Shown here one piece after another: positions 9,962 to 18,897 of a stretch of 64,000 nt of DNA. The DNA comes from Caproiciproducens galactitolivorans (GTDB taxonomy: Bacteria > Bacillota > Clostridia > Oscillospirales > Acutalibacteraceae). Under the pieces are notes generated by a model. It did not search any database. It was not told where the DNA came from and saw only the letters and a list, made by a program, of their open reading frames with translations. Position 1 is the first letter of the stretch, and every line of letters starts with the position of its first letter. The translations under genes were made by a program, and so were the position numbers. The stretch covers positions 58,900-122,899 of the forward strand of contig NZ_SRMQ01000009.1 in assembly GCF_004768785.1 (NCBI RefSeq). Direction: 5' to 3'.

Positions 9962-10534
9962 CACAGCGGCCTTCACGGCGTCTTCGCATGTCCGCATGGC
10001 CAGGATGGTATGCTCGATCAGCTCGTCCAGCTCCCAGCCGAGCATTTCCGCACCGTTTTGGATGACGTCCCGGGAACATCCGGCGGCAAAGCTCAGGGTT
10101 TTGAATTTTTTCTTAACGGATTTTAATTCCAGGTCCTGCACGCTTTTCGATGGGCGCATCAGGGCAACGGCGCCGATCAGCCCGGTCAGCTCGTCCACGG
10201 CGTAAAGCACCTTTTCCATGGTGTGCTCCGGCTCGATGTCCACCGTCAGGTTATACCCGTGGCTTGCCGTCGCGTGGATGATATCCTCGCTGATTCCTTT
10301 TTCCCGCATGATTTCCTGTCCGCGGATGCAATGCTCTTCCGGGTAACGTTCGAAGTCCAGATCGTGAAGCAGGCCGACAATCCCCCAGAAATCCCGGTCC
10401 TCCTGAAAGCCGAGTTTGTCCGCAAAGTACCGCATGGTGCCTTCTACGGTCAGGGCATGCTTCAAATGGAACGAATCCTGATTATATTTTGTGAGCAGGT
10501 TCCACGCCTGCTCACGGGTTATGTTCAGATCCAT
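9953..10534 (-). CDS. HD-domain metal-dependent hydrolase
   Basis: 193 residues. HD motif: His in [11 protein letters not shown] in GLLHDLDFE, a later conserved His in ASHGYN and an Asp in YAVDELTGL, the metal-binding set of the HD/HDIG superfamily of nucleotide or phosphate hydrolases. A family of this length is common in Firmicutes without an assigned substrate. Monocistronic, convergent with yyaL. Confidence 0.85.
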   Translation of the reverse strand: MDLNITREQAWNLLTKYNQDSFHLKHALTVEGTMRYFADKLGFQEDRDFWGIVGLLHDLDFERYPEEHCIRGQEIMREKGISEDIIHATASHGYNLTVDIEPEHTMEKVLYAVDELTGLIGAVALMRPSKSVQDLELKSVKKKFKTLSFAAGCSRDVIQNGAEMLGWELDELIEHTILAMRTCEDAVKAAVSE

Positions 10535-10744
10535 GTAAATCCTTCCCTTTCCTTTTTTACTGTTTTTTTATTATCATACTGTGGCGGAGGGGAAAAGTCA
10601 ATTTATTACTATCATGATAGGAAAAGTAATCTATTTTTAGGAGAACTATTGTAAACTCCTTCCCATTACGCTATAATTTAGAACGAAATAAACGGGGCTG
10701 TTGGGCGGGAGGCCGCCCATGCGGCGCATACGGGTGGGAATTTT

Positions 10745-11497
10745 ATGCTGAACGAATTTTCAAGGGCGGAGCTCCTGTTTGGAGCGGCCGCCATGCAAAA
10801 GCTTCACGAAGCGGCCGTCGCGGTTTTTGGGATCGGCGGGGTCGGCTCTTATACGGTGGAGGCGCTGGCGCGCGGCGGAGTTGGGCATATCGCGCTGATT
10901 GACGACGATAAGGTTTGCCTTACGAATATTAACCGCCAGCTGATTGCAACAAGAAAAACGATTGGAAAACTAAAGGTCGAGGTAATGCGCGACCGTATTC
11001 TGGATATTAATCCGAATGCGCAGGTCGAAATTTACCCGATATTTTATACGGCGGAAACCGCAGACGAGTTGGATCTGACCGGTTTTTCCTATATTGTGGA
11101 CGCCATTGATACGATTTCCTCCAAGCTGGTGCTGATTGAAAGGGCAAAGGCGGCCGGCGTGCCGATTATCAGCTGCATGGGGGCGGGCAATAAGCTTGAC
11201 CCGACGAAATTTGAGGTGGCGGATATCTACCAGACATCGGTCTGCCCCCTTGCCCGCGTAATGCGAACCGAGCTTCGCAAGCGTAAGGTGGAGTCGCTGA
11301 AGGTCGTGTATTCGAAAGAGCCGCCGCTGCCCCCAATCGAGAGTGAGTCAAGCAGCTGTAAAAATTACTGCGTCTGCCCGCCGGGAACAAAGCGCAAATG
11401 TTCCATCCGGCGCCAGGTTCCGGGAAGCAGTTCGTTTGTGCCGCCGGTTGCCGGAATGATTTTGGCGGGTGAAGTAATAAAGGATATTATAAAATAA
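10745..11497 (+). CDS. tcdA: tRNA threonylcarbamoyladenosine dehydratase TcdA
   Basis: 250-residue E1-like (ThiF/MoeB family) enzyme. The ATP-binding motif is FGIGGVGSYTVEALARGG (about 27-44), then DDDKVCLTNINRQ with the Arg and Asn typical of the family, and VVDAID-like VDAIDTISSKL. TcdA (CsdL/YgdL) dehydrates t6A37 of ANN-decoding tRNAs to the cyclic ct6A form using ATP. Length fits the family (about 250-270). The start has GGTGGG upstream. Single gene, no clear operon partner. Confidence 0.93.
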   Translation: MLNEFSRAELLFGAAAMQKLHEAAVAVFGIGGVGSYTVEALARGGVGHIALIDDDKVCLTNINRQLIATRKTIGKLKVEVMRDRILDINPNAQVEIYPIFYTAETADELDLTGFSYIVDAIDTISSKLVLIERAKAAGVPIISCMGAGNKLDPTKFEVADIYQTSVCPLARVMRTELRKRKVESLKVVYSKEPPLPPIESESSSCKNYCVCPPGTKRKCSIRRQVPGSSSFVPPVAGMILAGEVIKDIIK

Positions 11498-11820
11498 TCC
11501 GTTTTGTAAAAAACTCGATATTAGAACAGCTTTTTGCAAAATGATTTTATTATTTGAAAATTATGCAAATTTAGCTGCAGACTTTCTGCAAAATACAAAA
11601 ATTAATTAACATTTACAGGATATCTGCAACTTTCCTATTGCAAACTTGCAGATATAATAATAAAATAAAGACGTTTTTAAGCAAAGGCGCTTAACTTGAA
11701 TATGTTGGGCGTCTGTCTTTTTATCCTGGACGCTTTGTTGCGTTAAAGCGTTTTGGTGTTAACACGAAACATGGATAAAGAATTGAGTAAAAATATAGAA
11801 TAAAGAAGAGAGGGTTATCA
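11498..11820 (+). promoter_or_regulatory. Leader of the oligopeptide transporter operon; CodY-like box
   Basis: 323 bp, very A+T-rich, no gene. A 15-mer at 11548-11562 fits the CodY box consensus with three mismatches. CodY control of peptide transporters is common in Firmicutes. A TATAAT is at 11653-11658, but I see no convincing -35. A G:U-rich hairpin can form from CGCTTAAC with GTTGGGCG near 11690-11715. All weak by eye. Confidence 0.3.
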
Positions 11821-13407
11821 ATGAAAAAGAGAACAAGACTTCTGTCGTTTGTACTCGCGGCAGTAATCGCCTGTGCCGGCCTGACGGCCTGCTCCGGCAG
11901 CAAAGGCAGCACGGCATCCGGTTCCGCATTAGCCTCCGGGACCAAAAGCCGCGCGCAGGACACGCTGATTTACGCGCAGGGCGCGGACCCGAGAGGATTG
12001 GATCCGGCGTTGGTTGACGACGGCGAATCGGCAAAAATCATGGTAAATATTTACGAAGGCCTTTTAAAGTATGACAAGGATTCCACGAAAGTGGAACCGG
12101 GTTTGGCAGAAAGCTGGGACGTTAGCGACGACGGGCTCACCTATACCTTCCACCTGAGGAAAGGCGTGAAATTCCAGGATGGTACGGATTTCAACGCGGA
12201 CGCGGTCAAGTTCAACATTGAACGCCAGCTCCCGCCGAAGGTAACCGAGGACATGGGCTACGCCAGCTTTGTCTATGGTTCGGTAAAGAGCGTGGAAGTG
12301 GTTGACCAGTATACGGTAAAGATCAACATGAAAGCCGCCTGTACGCCGTTCCTCAATAACCTTGCCATGTGCCTCGGCGCGCCAATAGTCAGCCCAAAGG
12401 CGCTGCAGGACAATAACAACAACGTGAACGAGCATCCCTGCGGAACCGGCCCGTATAAATTTGTGAGCTGGACCAAGGGGCAGAACGTTGTTTTGACCCG
12501 TAATGATAATTACTGGGGGACCAAAGCGGTTACCAAAAACGTTATTTTCAAATTTATTAAGGACAATTCCGCACGCGTGGTCGCGCTGAATAACGGCGAA
12601 GCAGACATTATTGACGGAATCGACGCCACCGTTGTAAGCCAGATTGAGAGTGCTGGCAACAAAATTTACGAAGCGCCCGGCATGAATATCAATTATATGG
12701 CTTACAACACCACCAAAGCGCCCTTTGATGACGCAAAAGTACGTACCGCGATTTCGCAGGCGGTAAATGTTCCGGAGCTTGTAAAGAGTCTTTATCAGGG
12801 GTACGCTGACGCGGCGACTTCGATTCTGCCAACCTTCATGCCCGGCTACGACGCTGGAATCAAGCAGGCTGCTTATGACGTGGAAGCGGCGAAAAGCACT
12901 TTGGCCAAGGCTGGCGTGAAGTCGGTGCATATGATTACCTATTCCAATCCGAGACCGTACAATACAGCGAACGGGCAGGCGCTTGCCGAAGCGGTTCAGG
13001 GGTACCTGAGCAAGGTCGGCGTGAAAGCCACGATCGATGCGTACGACTGGACTACATACAAAGAGAAAGTAAAAGCAGGCGATTATGATATCTGCTTCTA
13101 CGGCTGGACGGGTGACAACGGCGACCCGGATAACTTTATGAATCTGTTGGCTGACAAGGATCCGACCATGAACGTCGCACGTTACAACAATCCGGATTTC
13201 AAGGCGCTGATCGACAAGGGTGTCGCTACGCCTGCCGGGGACGAGCGCAACAAGATTTATACCGAGCTTGAAAAAATAGCGGCGAAAGATGCCGTATGGC
13301 TCCCGATTTCCCATGGAAAGACCCTTTGCGGTTACAGAAGCAATGTGAAAGACTTCTACTACCACATGACCGGCGTTGTGTTCCTTTCCGGGGTTTCCAA
13401 AGGTTAA
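11821..13407 (+). CDS. Peptide ABC transporter substrate-binding lipoprotein (DppA/OppA type)
   Basis: 528 residues. The signal peptide ends in a lipobox (LTACSGS, Cys about 24), so it is anchored in the outer leaflet. The SBP_bac_5 fold is shown by GADPRGLDPALVDDGESAKI, YTFHLRKGVKFQDGT and the central domain around PYKFVSWTKGQNV. Captures di- or oligopeptides (perhaps glutathione-like or nickel-chelate ligands) for the two permeases downstream. First gene of a five-gene operon. A hairpin in the gap before the next gene may set its higher expression. Confidence 0.93.
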   Translation: MKKRTRLLSFVLAAVIACAGLTACSGSKGSTASGSALASGTKSRAQDTLIYAQGADPRGLDPALVDDGESAKIMVNIYEGLLKYDKDSTKVEPGLAESWDVSDDGLTYTFHLRKGVKFQDGTDFNADAVKFNIERQLPPKVTEDMGYASFVYGSVKSVEVVDQYTVKINMKAACTPFLNNLAMCLGAPIVSPKALQDNNNNVNEHPCGTGPYKFVSWTKGQNVVLTRNDNYWGTKAVTKNVIFKFIKDNSARVVALNNGEADIIDGIDATVVSQIESAGNKIYEAPGMNINYMAYNTTKAPFDDAKVRTAISQAVNVPELVKSLYQGYADAATSILPTFMPGYDAGIKQAAYDVEAAKSTLAKAGVKSVHMITYSNPRPYNTANGQALAEAVQGYLSKVGVKATIDAYDWTTYKEKVKAGDYDICFYGWTGDNGDPDNFMNLLADKDPTMNVARYNNPDFKALIDKGVATPAGDERNKIYTELEKIAAKDAVWLPISHGKTLCGYRSNVKDFYYHMTGVVFLSGVSKG

Positions 13408-13449
13408 CCGGTATTAGACAACGCAGAAATTTTCTGAATCGGTTCTGTA

Positions 13450-13484
13450 AATGCCGGAGGTTGTACAACACGACTTCCGGCATT
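13450..13484 (+). terminator. Intercistronic hairpin after the binding-protein gene
   Basis: Inverted repeat AATGCCGGA / TCCGGCATT (13450-13458 and 13476-13484) followed by only a weak T-rich stretch. Such hairpins between a binding-protein gene and its permease genes usually stabilise the upstream mRNA or partly terminate transcription. Confidence 0.55.
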
Positions 13485-13515
13485 TCTTGTTCGGATGAGC
13501 GAAAGGTTGTTAATC

Positions 13516-14532
13516 ATGTTCAAATATATTGTCAAGCGCATTTTGATGCTGATCCCTGTCTTGCTGGGTGTTTCTATTATTGTGTTCTTAATTATGCGGG
13601 TCTTTTCACCGGACCCGGCCCCGATTGTTCTGGGACAGCACGCAACAATAGAGGACGCCAACGCATGGCGGGCGGCAAACGGACTGGATAAACCGCTTTA
13701 TATCCAGTTTGTTGATTTTCTGAAGGGTGCCCTTACCGGCGACCTGGGGACTTCCTACTACACGAAAACACCGGTAACGCAGGAGATATTCTCAAGATTC
13801 CCGGCCACCATCGAGCTTGCGCTTGCCGCAATTATTTTGGCCTCGGTTTTTGGAATCTTCATCGGAATTATTTCCGCCGTGAAAAAGAATTCCATCATTG
13901 ACCACGCCGGGATGTTGCTCGCGCTGGTGGGCGTTTCCATGCCGATCTTCTGGCTGGGCATTTTGCTGATCATTCTGTTTGCCGGCGTCTGGCACATCCT
14001 GCCCTCCGGCGGAAGGATCGATCCGCTGCTGCAGCCCGTTGTGTCGAGCGGTTTTTATATTTACGACACGATTGTTTCCGGGGATACCGAAGCGCTGGCC
14101 GACGCGCTGCGGCACCTGATTCTTCCTGCGGCGGCACTTGGCATGTACTCGATGGCGATTATCACCCGCATGACGCGTTCCAGCATGCTGGAAACCATGA
14201 GTCAGGATTACATACGCACGGCGCGCGCAAAGGGTATTTCTGAAAACCGGGTGGTGACCCACCATGCCCTGCGCAACGCGATGATTCCGGTTACAACGGT
14301 CATCGGTCTGCAGCTCGGTTCCCTTTTGGGCGGCGCAGTATTGACGGAAACCGTGTTTTCTTGGCCGGGAATCGGCAATTATACGGTGGAATGCATCCTG
14401 AAATCTGACTTTCCGGTTGTTCAGGGTGTGGTTCTGCTGATTGCCTTTATTTTCGTACTGATCAACCTTGTGGTCGATATCGTTTACGCGCTGATCGATC
14501 CCCGCATTAAATTTTCAAAGAAGGAGGGCTAG
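13516..14532 (+). CDS. Peptide ABC transporter permease, DppB type
   Basis: 338 residues from the ATG at 13516 (MFKYIVKRIL), the usual N terminus of DppB/OppB. AAAGG precedes it; an in-frame ATG 21 bp upstream lacks a site. Six TM helices. The EAA loop is seen as DYIRTARAKGISENRVVTHHALRNA, and the end is the typical ALIDPRIKF. One half of the transmembrane channel. Confidence 0.95.
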   Translation: MFKYIVKRILMLIPVLLGVSIIVFLIMRVFSPDPAPIVLGQHATIEDANAWRAANGLDKPLYIQFVDFLKGALTGDLGTSYYTKTPVTQEIFSRFPATIELALAAIILASVFGIFIGIISAVKKNSIIDHAGMLLALVGVSMPIFWLGILLIILFAGVWHILPSGGRIDPLLQPVVSSGFYIYDTIVSGDTEALADALRHLILPAAALGMYSMAIITRMTRSSMLETMSQDYIRTARAKGISENRVVTHHALRNAMIPVTTVIGLQLGSLLGGAVLTETVFSWPGIGNYTVECILKSDFPVVQGVVLLIAFIFVLINLVVDIVYALIDPRIKFSKKEG

Positions 14533-14538
14533 CCGGTT

Positions 14539-15453
14539 ATGAGTATGCAACACGCGGAACTTCCAAAGTCTGAATTTCCGGAGCAGACCGCCGACCTCCT
14601 TGAAAAGCCGGAGTCCCGGCTGAAAGAGATGTGGGAGTCGCTTTGCGAGGATAAAGCCGCGCTTACTGGCCTTTTTGTCATCCTGTTCCTCGTTCTTGTC
14701 GCCCTGTTCGGACCGCTGATTATGCCCTATGATCCCAATCTTTCCAATATGACAAAAAGCTTTATTTGGCCGAATTCGGAGCACTGGTTCGGTACAGACC
14801 AGCTTGGCCGCGATATTTTCAGCCGAGTAATTGCCGGCACGCGCATTTCCCTTACCGTTGGGCTGAGCGCGGTTGCCATTTCCCTGACCATCGGCGTAGT
14901 GCTCGGTTCCATCGCTGGATACCGCGGAGGCAAGGTGGACACCGTAATCATGCGCTTTATGGACATGATGCTTGCGATTCCCTCCATTCTTTTGGCAATC
15001 GCCTTCATGGCGGCGCTTGGTAAGGGCCTCGACAAGGCGGTCATTGCCATCGGTTTTGTTTCCATTCCGGAATACGCGCGCATTGTGCGCGGATGCATCC
15101 TGTCCGTTAAGGAAAATGATTATGTACAGGCGGCGCGCGTAATCGGCAATAAAAGCAGCCGTATCATTTTTAAACATATCCTTCCCAACGTTCTTTCCTC
15201 CATTGTGGTCCGGGCGACGCTGGGTATCTCCACCGCCGTGCTCGACACCGCGGCGCTCGGCTTTCTGGGTCTTGGCGTACAGCCGCCGGCAGCCGAATGG
15301 GGCGATATGCTGGGCCGGGCTAGGGGCTTTGTTTTCACCGCGCCCTACACCCTGATTTTTCCTGGCATTGCCATTACTCTGACGGTTCTGGCGTTCAATC
15401 TGCTGGGTGACGGCCTGCGCGACGCGTTGGATCCGAAATTGAGAAAGAATTGA
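14539..15453 (+). CDS. Peptide ABC transporter permease, DppC type
   Basis: 304 residues. N-terminal OppC_N segment, then six TM helices. Family markers: HWFGTDQLGRDIFSRVIAGTR and the EAA loop with VQAARVIGNKSSRIIFKHILPN, and GDGLRDALDP near the C terminus. AAGGAGG precedes the start, which is 6 bp after the dppB-type stop. Pairs with the preceding permease. Confidence 0.95.
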   Translation: MSMQHAELPKSEFPEQTADLLEKPESRLKEMWESLCEDKAALTGLFVILFLVLVALFGPLIMPYDPNLSNMTKSFIWPNSEHWFGTDQLGRDIFSRVIAGTRISLTVGLSAVAISLTIGVVLGSIAGYRGGKVDTVIMRFMDMMLAIPSILLAIAFMAALGKGLDKAVIAIGFVSIPEYARIVRGCILSVKENDYVQAARVIGNKSSRIIFKHILPNVLSSIVVRATLGISTAVLDTAALGFLGLGVQPPAAEWGDMLGRARGFVFTAPYTLIFPGIAITLTVLAFNLLGDGLRDALDPKLRKN

Positions 15454-15468
15454 GGGCGGTGAGTTTTC

Positions 15469-16449
15469 ATGTTGCTTGAAGTAAACCATTTACAAACAGA
15501 ATTTCAATTAAAGCACGGCACCGTCAAGGCGGTGAACGATATCAGCTTTTCCATTGAGAAAGGCGAGATCCTAGCGATTGTTGGCGAATCCGGTTCCGGG
15601 AAAAGCGTTACCTCGCTTTCCGTGATGGGGCTGGTGCAGAACCCCGGGAAAGTGGTCGGCGGCGAAATCCTCTTTAAAGGGGAGGACCTTCTGAAAAAGA
15701 GCAAGGCGGAAATGCAGGCCATCCGGGGCGACCAGATTTCCATGATCTTTCAGGAGCCGATGACCTCGCTGAATCCGGTTTATCGGATTAAGGATCAGAT
15801 TATGGAAAGCATTATGACCCATATGAAGCTCTCGAAAAAAGAGGCTTGGGAAAGAGCGGTACATATGCTGGAGGTTGTTGGCATCCCTTCCCCGCGCGAG
15901 CGTGCGATGGATTACCCGCATCAGATGAGCGGCGGTATGCGGCAAAGGGTCATGATTGCCATGGCGCTTTCCTGCCGCCCCGAGCTTTTGATCGCCGACG
16001 AACCCACCACCGCTCTTGACGTGACGATTCAGGCGCAAATCCTTGACCTGCTGTACCATATGCGTGAAAAATTCAATATGGCGGTGCTGCTCATTACGCA
16101 CGACCTCGGTGTGGTTTCCGAAGCCGCCGACCGCGTAATCGTCATGTACTGCGGCCAGATTGTGGAGGAGGCGGACGTGCGTTCCTTGTTCGCAAACCCG
16201 ATGCATCCCTATACGCTGGGGCTTTTGAAATCCATTCCCCGGCTGGAGGATGAAAGCGACGGGCCGCTGTATATGATTAAGGGCATGGTTCCGAATCCGC
16301 TGAAAATGCCCGCGGGCTGTCCTTTTTCGGATCGCTGCGACCGGTGTATGGAGCGCTGCCGCAGGGAAGCGCCCGCGTTAAAGGAGATCGACGGCCATAA
16401 GGTTCGATGCTTCCTTTATGACTCGGAAACAGAGGAGGCGCAGGTATGA
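15469..16449 (+). CDS. Peptide ABC transporter ATPase, DppD type
   Basis: 326 residues. Walker [11 protein letters not shown]-loop [10 protein letters not shown], signature MSGGMRQRV, Walker [13 protein letters not shown], switch His in LITHDLGVV. The C-terminal oligopeptide/dipeptide domain carries Cys residues ([14 protein letters not shown]) that bind an Fe-S cluster in the family. Overlaps the next ATPase gene by 4 bp. Confidence 0.96.
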   Translation: MLLEVNHLQTEFQLKHGTVKAVNDISFSIEKGEILAIVGESGSGKSVTSLSVMGLVQNPGKVVGGEILFKGEDLLKKSKAEMQAIRGDQISMIFQEPMTSLNPVYRIKDQIMESIMTHMKLSKKEAWERAVHMLEVVGIPSPRERAMDYPHQMSGGMRQRVMIAMALSCRPELLIADEPTTALDVTIQAQILDLLYHMREKFNMAVLLITHDLGVVSEAADRVIVMYCGQIVEEADVRSLFANPMHPYTLGLLKSIPRLEDESDGPLYMIKGMVPNPLKMPAGCPFSDRCDRCMERCRREAPALKEIDGHKVRCFLYDSETEEAQV

Positions 16450-17441
16450 GCGAAGTTTTGGTTGAAGTCAAACATTTGAAGAAGTACTTTAATCTGGAAA
16501 ATGACTTTTTTGGTCGCCCGACCACCGTTTTAAAGGCGGTGGATGATGTTTCGTTTCAGATTCACAAGGGGGAAGCGTTCGGCCTTGTCGGGGAATCCGG
16601 TTGCGGAAAGACCACGATCGGCAAAATGCTGGTGAACCTGTATACGCCTACGGGCGGGGAAATCCTTTTTGAAGGCACCGATTTGACAAAGCTGTCCGCG
16701 GAAAAGCGCCGCGCTTACTGCAAGGATATCCAGCTGATCTTCCAGGATCCGTACGCTTCGCTGAATCCCCGCATGACCGTCGGCGACATTATCGCCGAGC
16801 CAATTAAAATCAATAAGCTGCTTCCGAGCAATGAAATTGAGAAAAGGGTTACTTATCTGCTGAACTGCGTCGGGCTTGCCAGTCATCAGCGCAACCGCTA
16901 TCCGCACGAATTTTCCGGCGGCCAGCGCCAGCGTGTTGGGATTGCGCGAGCGCTCGCGGTGCAACCTAAGCTGATTGTCTGCGACGAGCCGGTATCGGCG
17001 CTGGATGTTTCTATTCAGGCGCAGGTGCTGAATCTGTTGGACGAACTGAAAGAAGATTTCGGGCTTACCTATTTGTTCATCGCGCATGGCTTGAATGTTG
17101 TAAAGCATATTAGTGACCGTGTCGGCGTGATGTATCTTGGAAAGCTTGTGGAGATTGCCCCGAAAAAGGAACTGTACGCGAACCCGCTGCATCCTTACAC
17201 GCAGGCGCTCCTTTCCGCCATTCCGTCCATCGACCCCGCGAAATCGAAGCAACGGATCATCCTGACGGGTGACGTTCCAAGCCCGATCGATCCTCCCGAG
17301 GGCTGCCGCTTCTGCTCGCGCTGCTTTAAGAAAACGGATGGCTGTGAGGAATACGTGCCAGAGCTGCGCGAAGTGTCTCCCGGGCATTTTGTTTCCTGCT
17401 ATCTTTACAAAAAACAGAAACCGGATTTCCGTTCTATTTAG
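16446..17441 (+). CDS. Peptide ABC transporter ATPase, DppF type
   Basis: 331 residues. Walker [10 protein letters not shown], signature [15 protein letters not shown], Walker [13 protein letters not shown], switch His in FIAHGLNVV (Gly where Asp is usual). C-terminal domain with CRFCSRC. A longer N-terminal insert ([20 protein letters not shown]) is normal for DppF/OppF. Second ATPase of the heterodimer and last gene of the operon. Confidence 0.95.
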   Translation: MSEVLVEVKHLKKYFNLENDFFGRPTTVLKAVDDVSFQIHKGEAFGLVGESGCGKTTIGKMLVNLYTPTGGEILFEGTDLTKLSAEKRRAYCKDIQLIFQDPYASLNPRMTVGDIIAEPIKINKLLPSNEIEKRVTYLLNCVGLASHQRNRYPHEFSGGQRQRVGIARALAVQPKLIVCDEPVSALDVSIQAQVLNLLDELKEDFGLTYLFIAHGLNVVKHISDRVGVMYLGKLVEIAPKKELYANPLHPYTQALLSAIPSIDPAKSKQRIILTGDVPSPIDPPEGCRFCSRCFKKTDGCEEYVPELREVSPGHFVSCYLYKKQKPDFRSI

Positions 17442-17543
17442 CAATTTCCAATCGAATCCGGAAGAATATGAAATTCATTTTTAGAAAGCGCTGTTTGGCT
17501 TGAAAACCGAACGGTGCTTTTTGCGTCTAATTTAAAATTTTTA

Positions 17544-17572
17544 TTGACAATATTTTCAGCAAATGGTATCCT
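17544..17572 (+). promoter_or_regulatory. Sigma-A promoter of the ytrA-like operon
   Basis: TTGACA (17544-17549), 17-bp spacer, TATCCT (17567-17572). It lies about 50 bp before the GTG start of the GntR regulator and directly upstream of the inverted repeat at 17577. Confidence 0.8.
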
Positions 17573-17576
17573 GTAT

Positions 17577-17599
17577 CTGTACTAACACACATAGTACAG
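17577..17599 (+). promoter_or_regulatory. Operator for the YtrA-type GntR regulator
   Basis: Perfect inverted repeat CTGTACTA-N7-TAGTACAG placed over the expected transcription start, just after the -10 box. YtrA-subfamily repressors autoregulate through such sites in front of their own gene; the assignment here is by position and symmetry. Confidence 0.75.
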
Positions 17600-17622
17600 T
17601 TTATACGGCAGGGGGGTTGTTG

Positions 17623-17994
17623 GTGTTTACGCTGGATTATAAAAGCAGGCTTCCGATTTATGAACAGCTTTATAAATCCATTACGAAAATGGCTGCGTTG
17701 GGTGCGGTTGATAAGGATGAGCCGCTGCCAAGCGTTCGTGTGCTGGCGCAGGAATTGGGGGTGAATCCCAATACGGTACAGAAAGCGTATCAGATGCTGG
17801 AACGGGACGGAATTATCTATTCTGTCCCGGGAAAAGGCTCGTTTGTTTCCGGCGGGGAGGCGGCCATCCTCCAGCAAAAGGAAATTGCGATGAAAAAGCT
17901 GGAGGAAGCCGTTCTGGCCGCTGCCGACTGCGGTGTAAAGGCATCCGAAATTCTTGATACGGTTCATGCGATTTATAACGGGAGGGAGGAATAG
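17623..17994 (+). CDS. YtrA-type GntR transcriptional regulator
   Basis: 123 residues from the GTG at 17623. It is chosen because GGGGGG lies 6 bp upstream and the family starts with a motif like FTLDYKSRLPIYEQLYKSI. The N-terminal winged helix contains LPSVRVLAQELGVNPNTVQKAYQMLERDGIIY, and the short C-terminal helical tail is the dimerisation part of the YtrA subfamily, with no ligand domain. Clustered 3 bp ahead of an ABC ATPase gene, as in ytrABC. Probable repressor relieved by envelope stress or antibiotics. Confidence 0.92.
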   Translation: MFTLDYKSRLPIYEQLYKSITKMAALGAVDKDEPLPSVRVLAQELGVNPNTVQKAYQMLERDGIIYSVPGKGSFVSGGEAAILQQKEIAMKKLEEAVLAAADCGVKASEILDTVHAIYNGREE

Positions 17995-17997
17995 AGA

Positions 17998-18897
17998 ATG
18001 ATAGAAGTAAAGAATCTTACGAAAAAATTCAATTCCGTCAAGGCGCTGGATGGTATTTCGTTTTCCATCGGCTCCGGTTCGCTGTTTGGCTTGGTCGGTT
18101 CCAACGGAGCGGGAAAATCGACCTTCCTGCGCACCCTTGCGGGGATATATGCGCCGGACGGGGGCGAAATCCTTATTGACGGAAAATCCCCTTTTGAAAA
18201 TTCCCAGGTAAAATCCAGATTGTATTTTATTTCAGACTATCCGTATTTTTTGCCGCAGAGCACCCTGAACGATATGGCGGATTTCTACAAGCGGATTTAT
18301 CCGAACTGGAGCAGAAAGCGCTATGAAGAGCTTTGCGGGCTGTTTCCTATTAACGCAAAGGATAAAATCGGCAATATGTCAAAAGGAATGCAGCGGCAGG
18401 CTGCGCTGATCTGCGCGCTCGCCGCACGGCCGGACTATTTGTTGCTTGACGAAATCTTTGACGGGCTTGACCCGGTTATGCGACAGCTTTTAAAGCGGAT
18501 TGTCTTCGACGAGGTTGCCCAGCGCGATATGACGGTGATTGTAGCCTCGCATAACCTGCGCGAGTTGGAGGACTTCTGTGACCATATCGGCCTGTTCCAC
18601 AAGGGCGGGGTGGTTTTTGAACGTGATCTGGACGAAATGAAACTGGGAATCAATAAGGTTCAGGCGGTGCTGAAGCCGACGCCGGATATCCGCGATTTTG
18701 CCCCGCTGGACATTGTAAAAATGGAAAAACACGGCTCGCTGGTCAGTCTTGTCGTGCGTGGCTCAAAGGAAGAGATTTTAGAGAAAATCAATTCGTTCAA
18801 TCCGATTTTTGTCGAAATATTGCCGCTTACGCTCGAGGAAGTATTTATTAGTGAAATGGAGGTGGCCGGCTATGACATCGACAATATTCTCAGCTGA
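17998..18897 (+). CDS. ABC transporter ATPase (YtrB-like)
   Basis: 299 residues. Walker A GSNGAGKST, signature MSKGMQRQA (Lys-Gly variant of LSGGQ), Walker B YLLLDEIFDGLD, switch His in ASHNLREL. C-terminal extension of about 80 residues as in YtrB/EcsA-like exporters. Overlaps the following permease by 26 bp. Confidence 0.93.
   Translation: MIEVKNLTKKFNSVKALDGISFSIGSGSLFGLVGSNGAGKSTFLRTLAGIYAPDGGEILIDGKSPFENSQVKSRLYFISDYPYFLPQSTLNDMADFYKRIYPNWSRKRYEELCGLFPINAKDKIGNMSKGMQRQAALICALAARPDYLLLDEIFDGLDPVMRQLLKRIVFDEVAQRDMTVIVASHNLRELEDFCDHIGLFHKGGVVFERDLDEMKLGINKVQAVLKPTPDIRDFAPLDIVKMEKHGSLVSLVVRGSKEEILEKINSFNPIFVEILPLTLEEVFISEMEVAGYDIDNILS

Noticed and set aside
12064..13365. 433-codon minus-strand frame
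   Set aside because: Shadow of the peptide-binding protein, which has clear family motifs on the plus strand.
14515..15489. 324-codon minus-strand frame, Asn/Gly/Arg-rich
   Set aside because: Shadow of the DppC-type permease.
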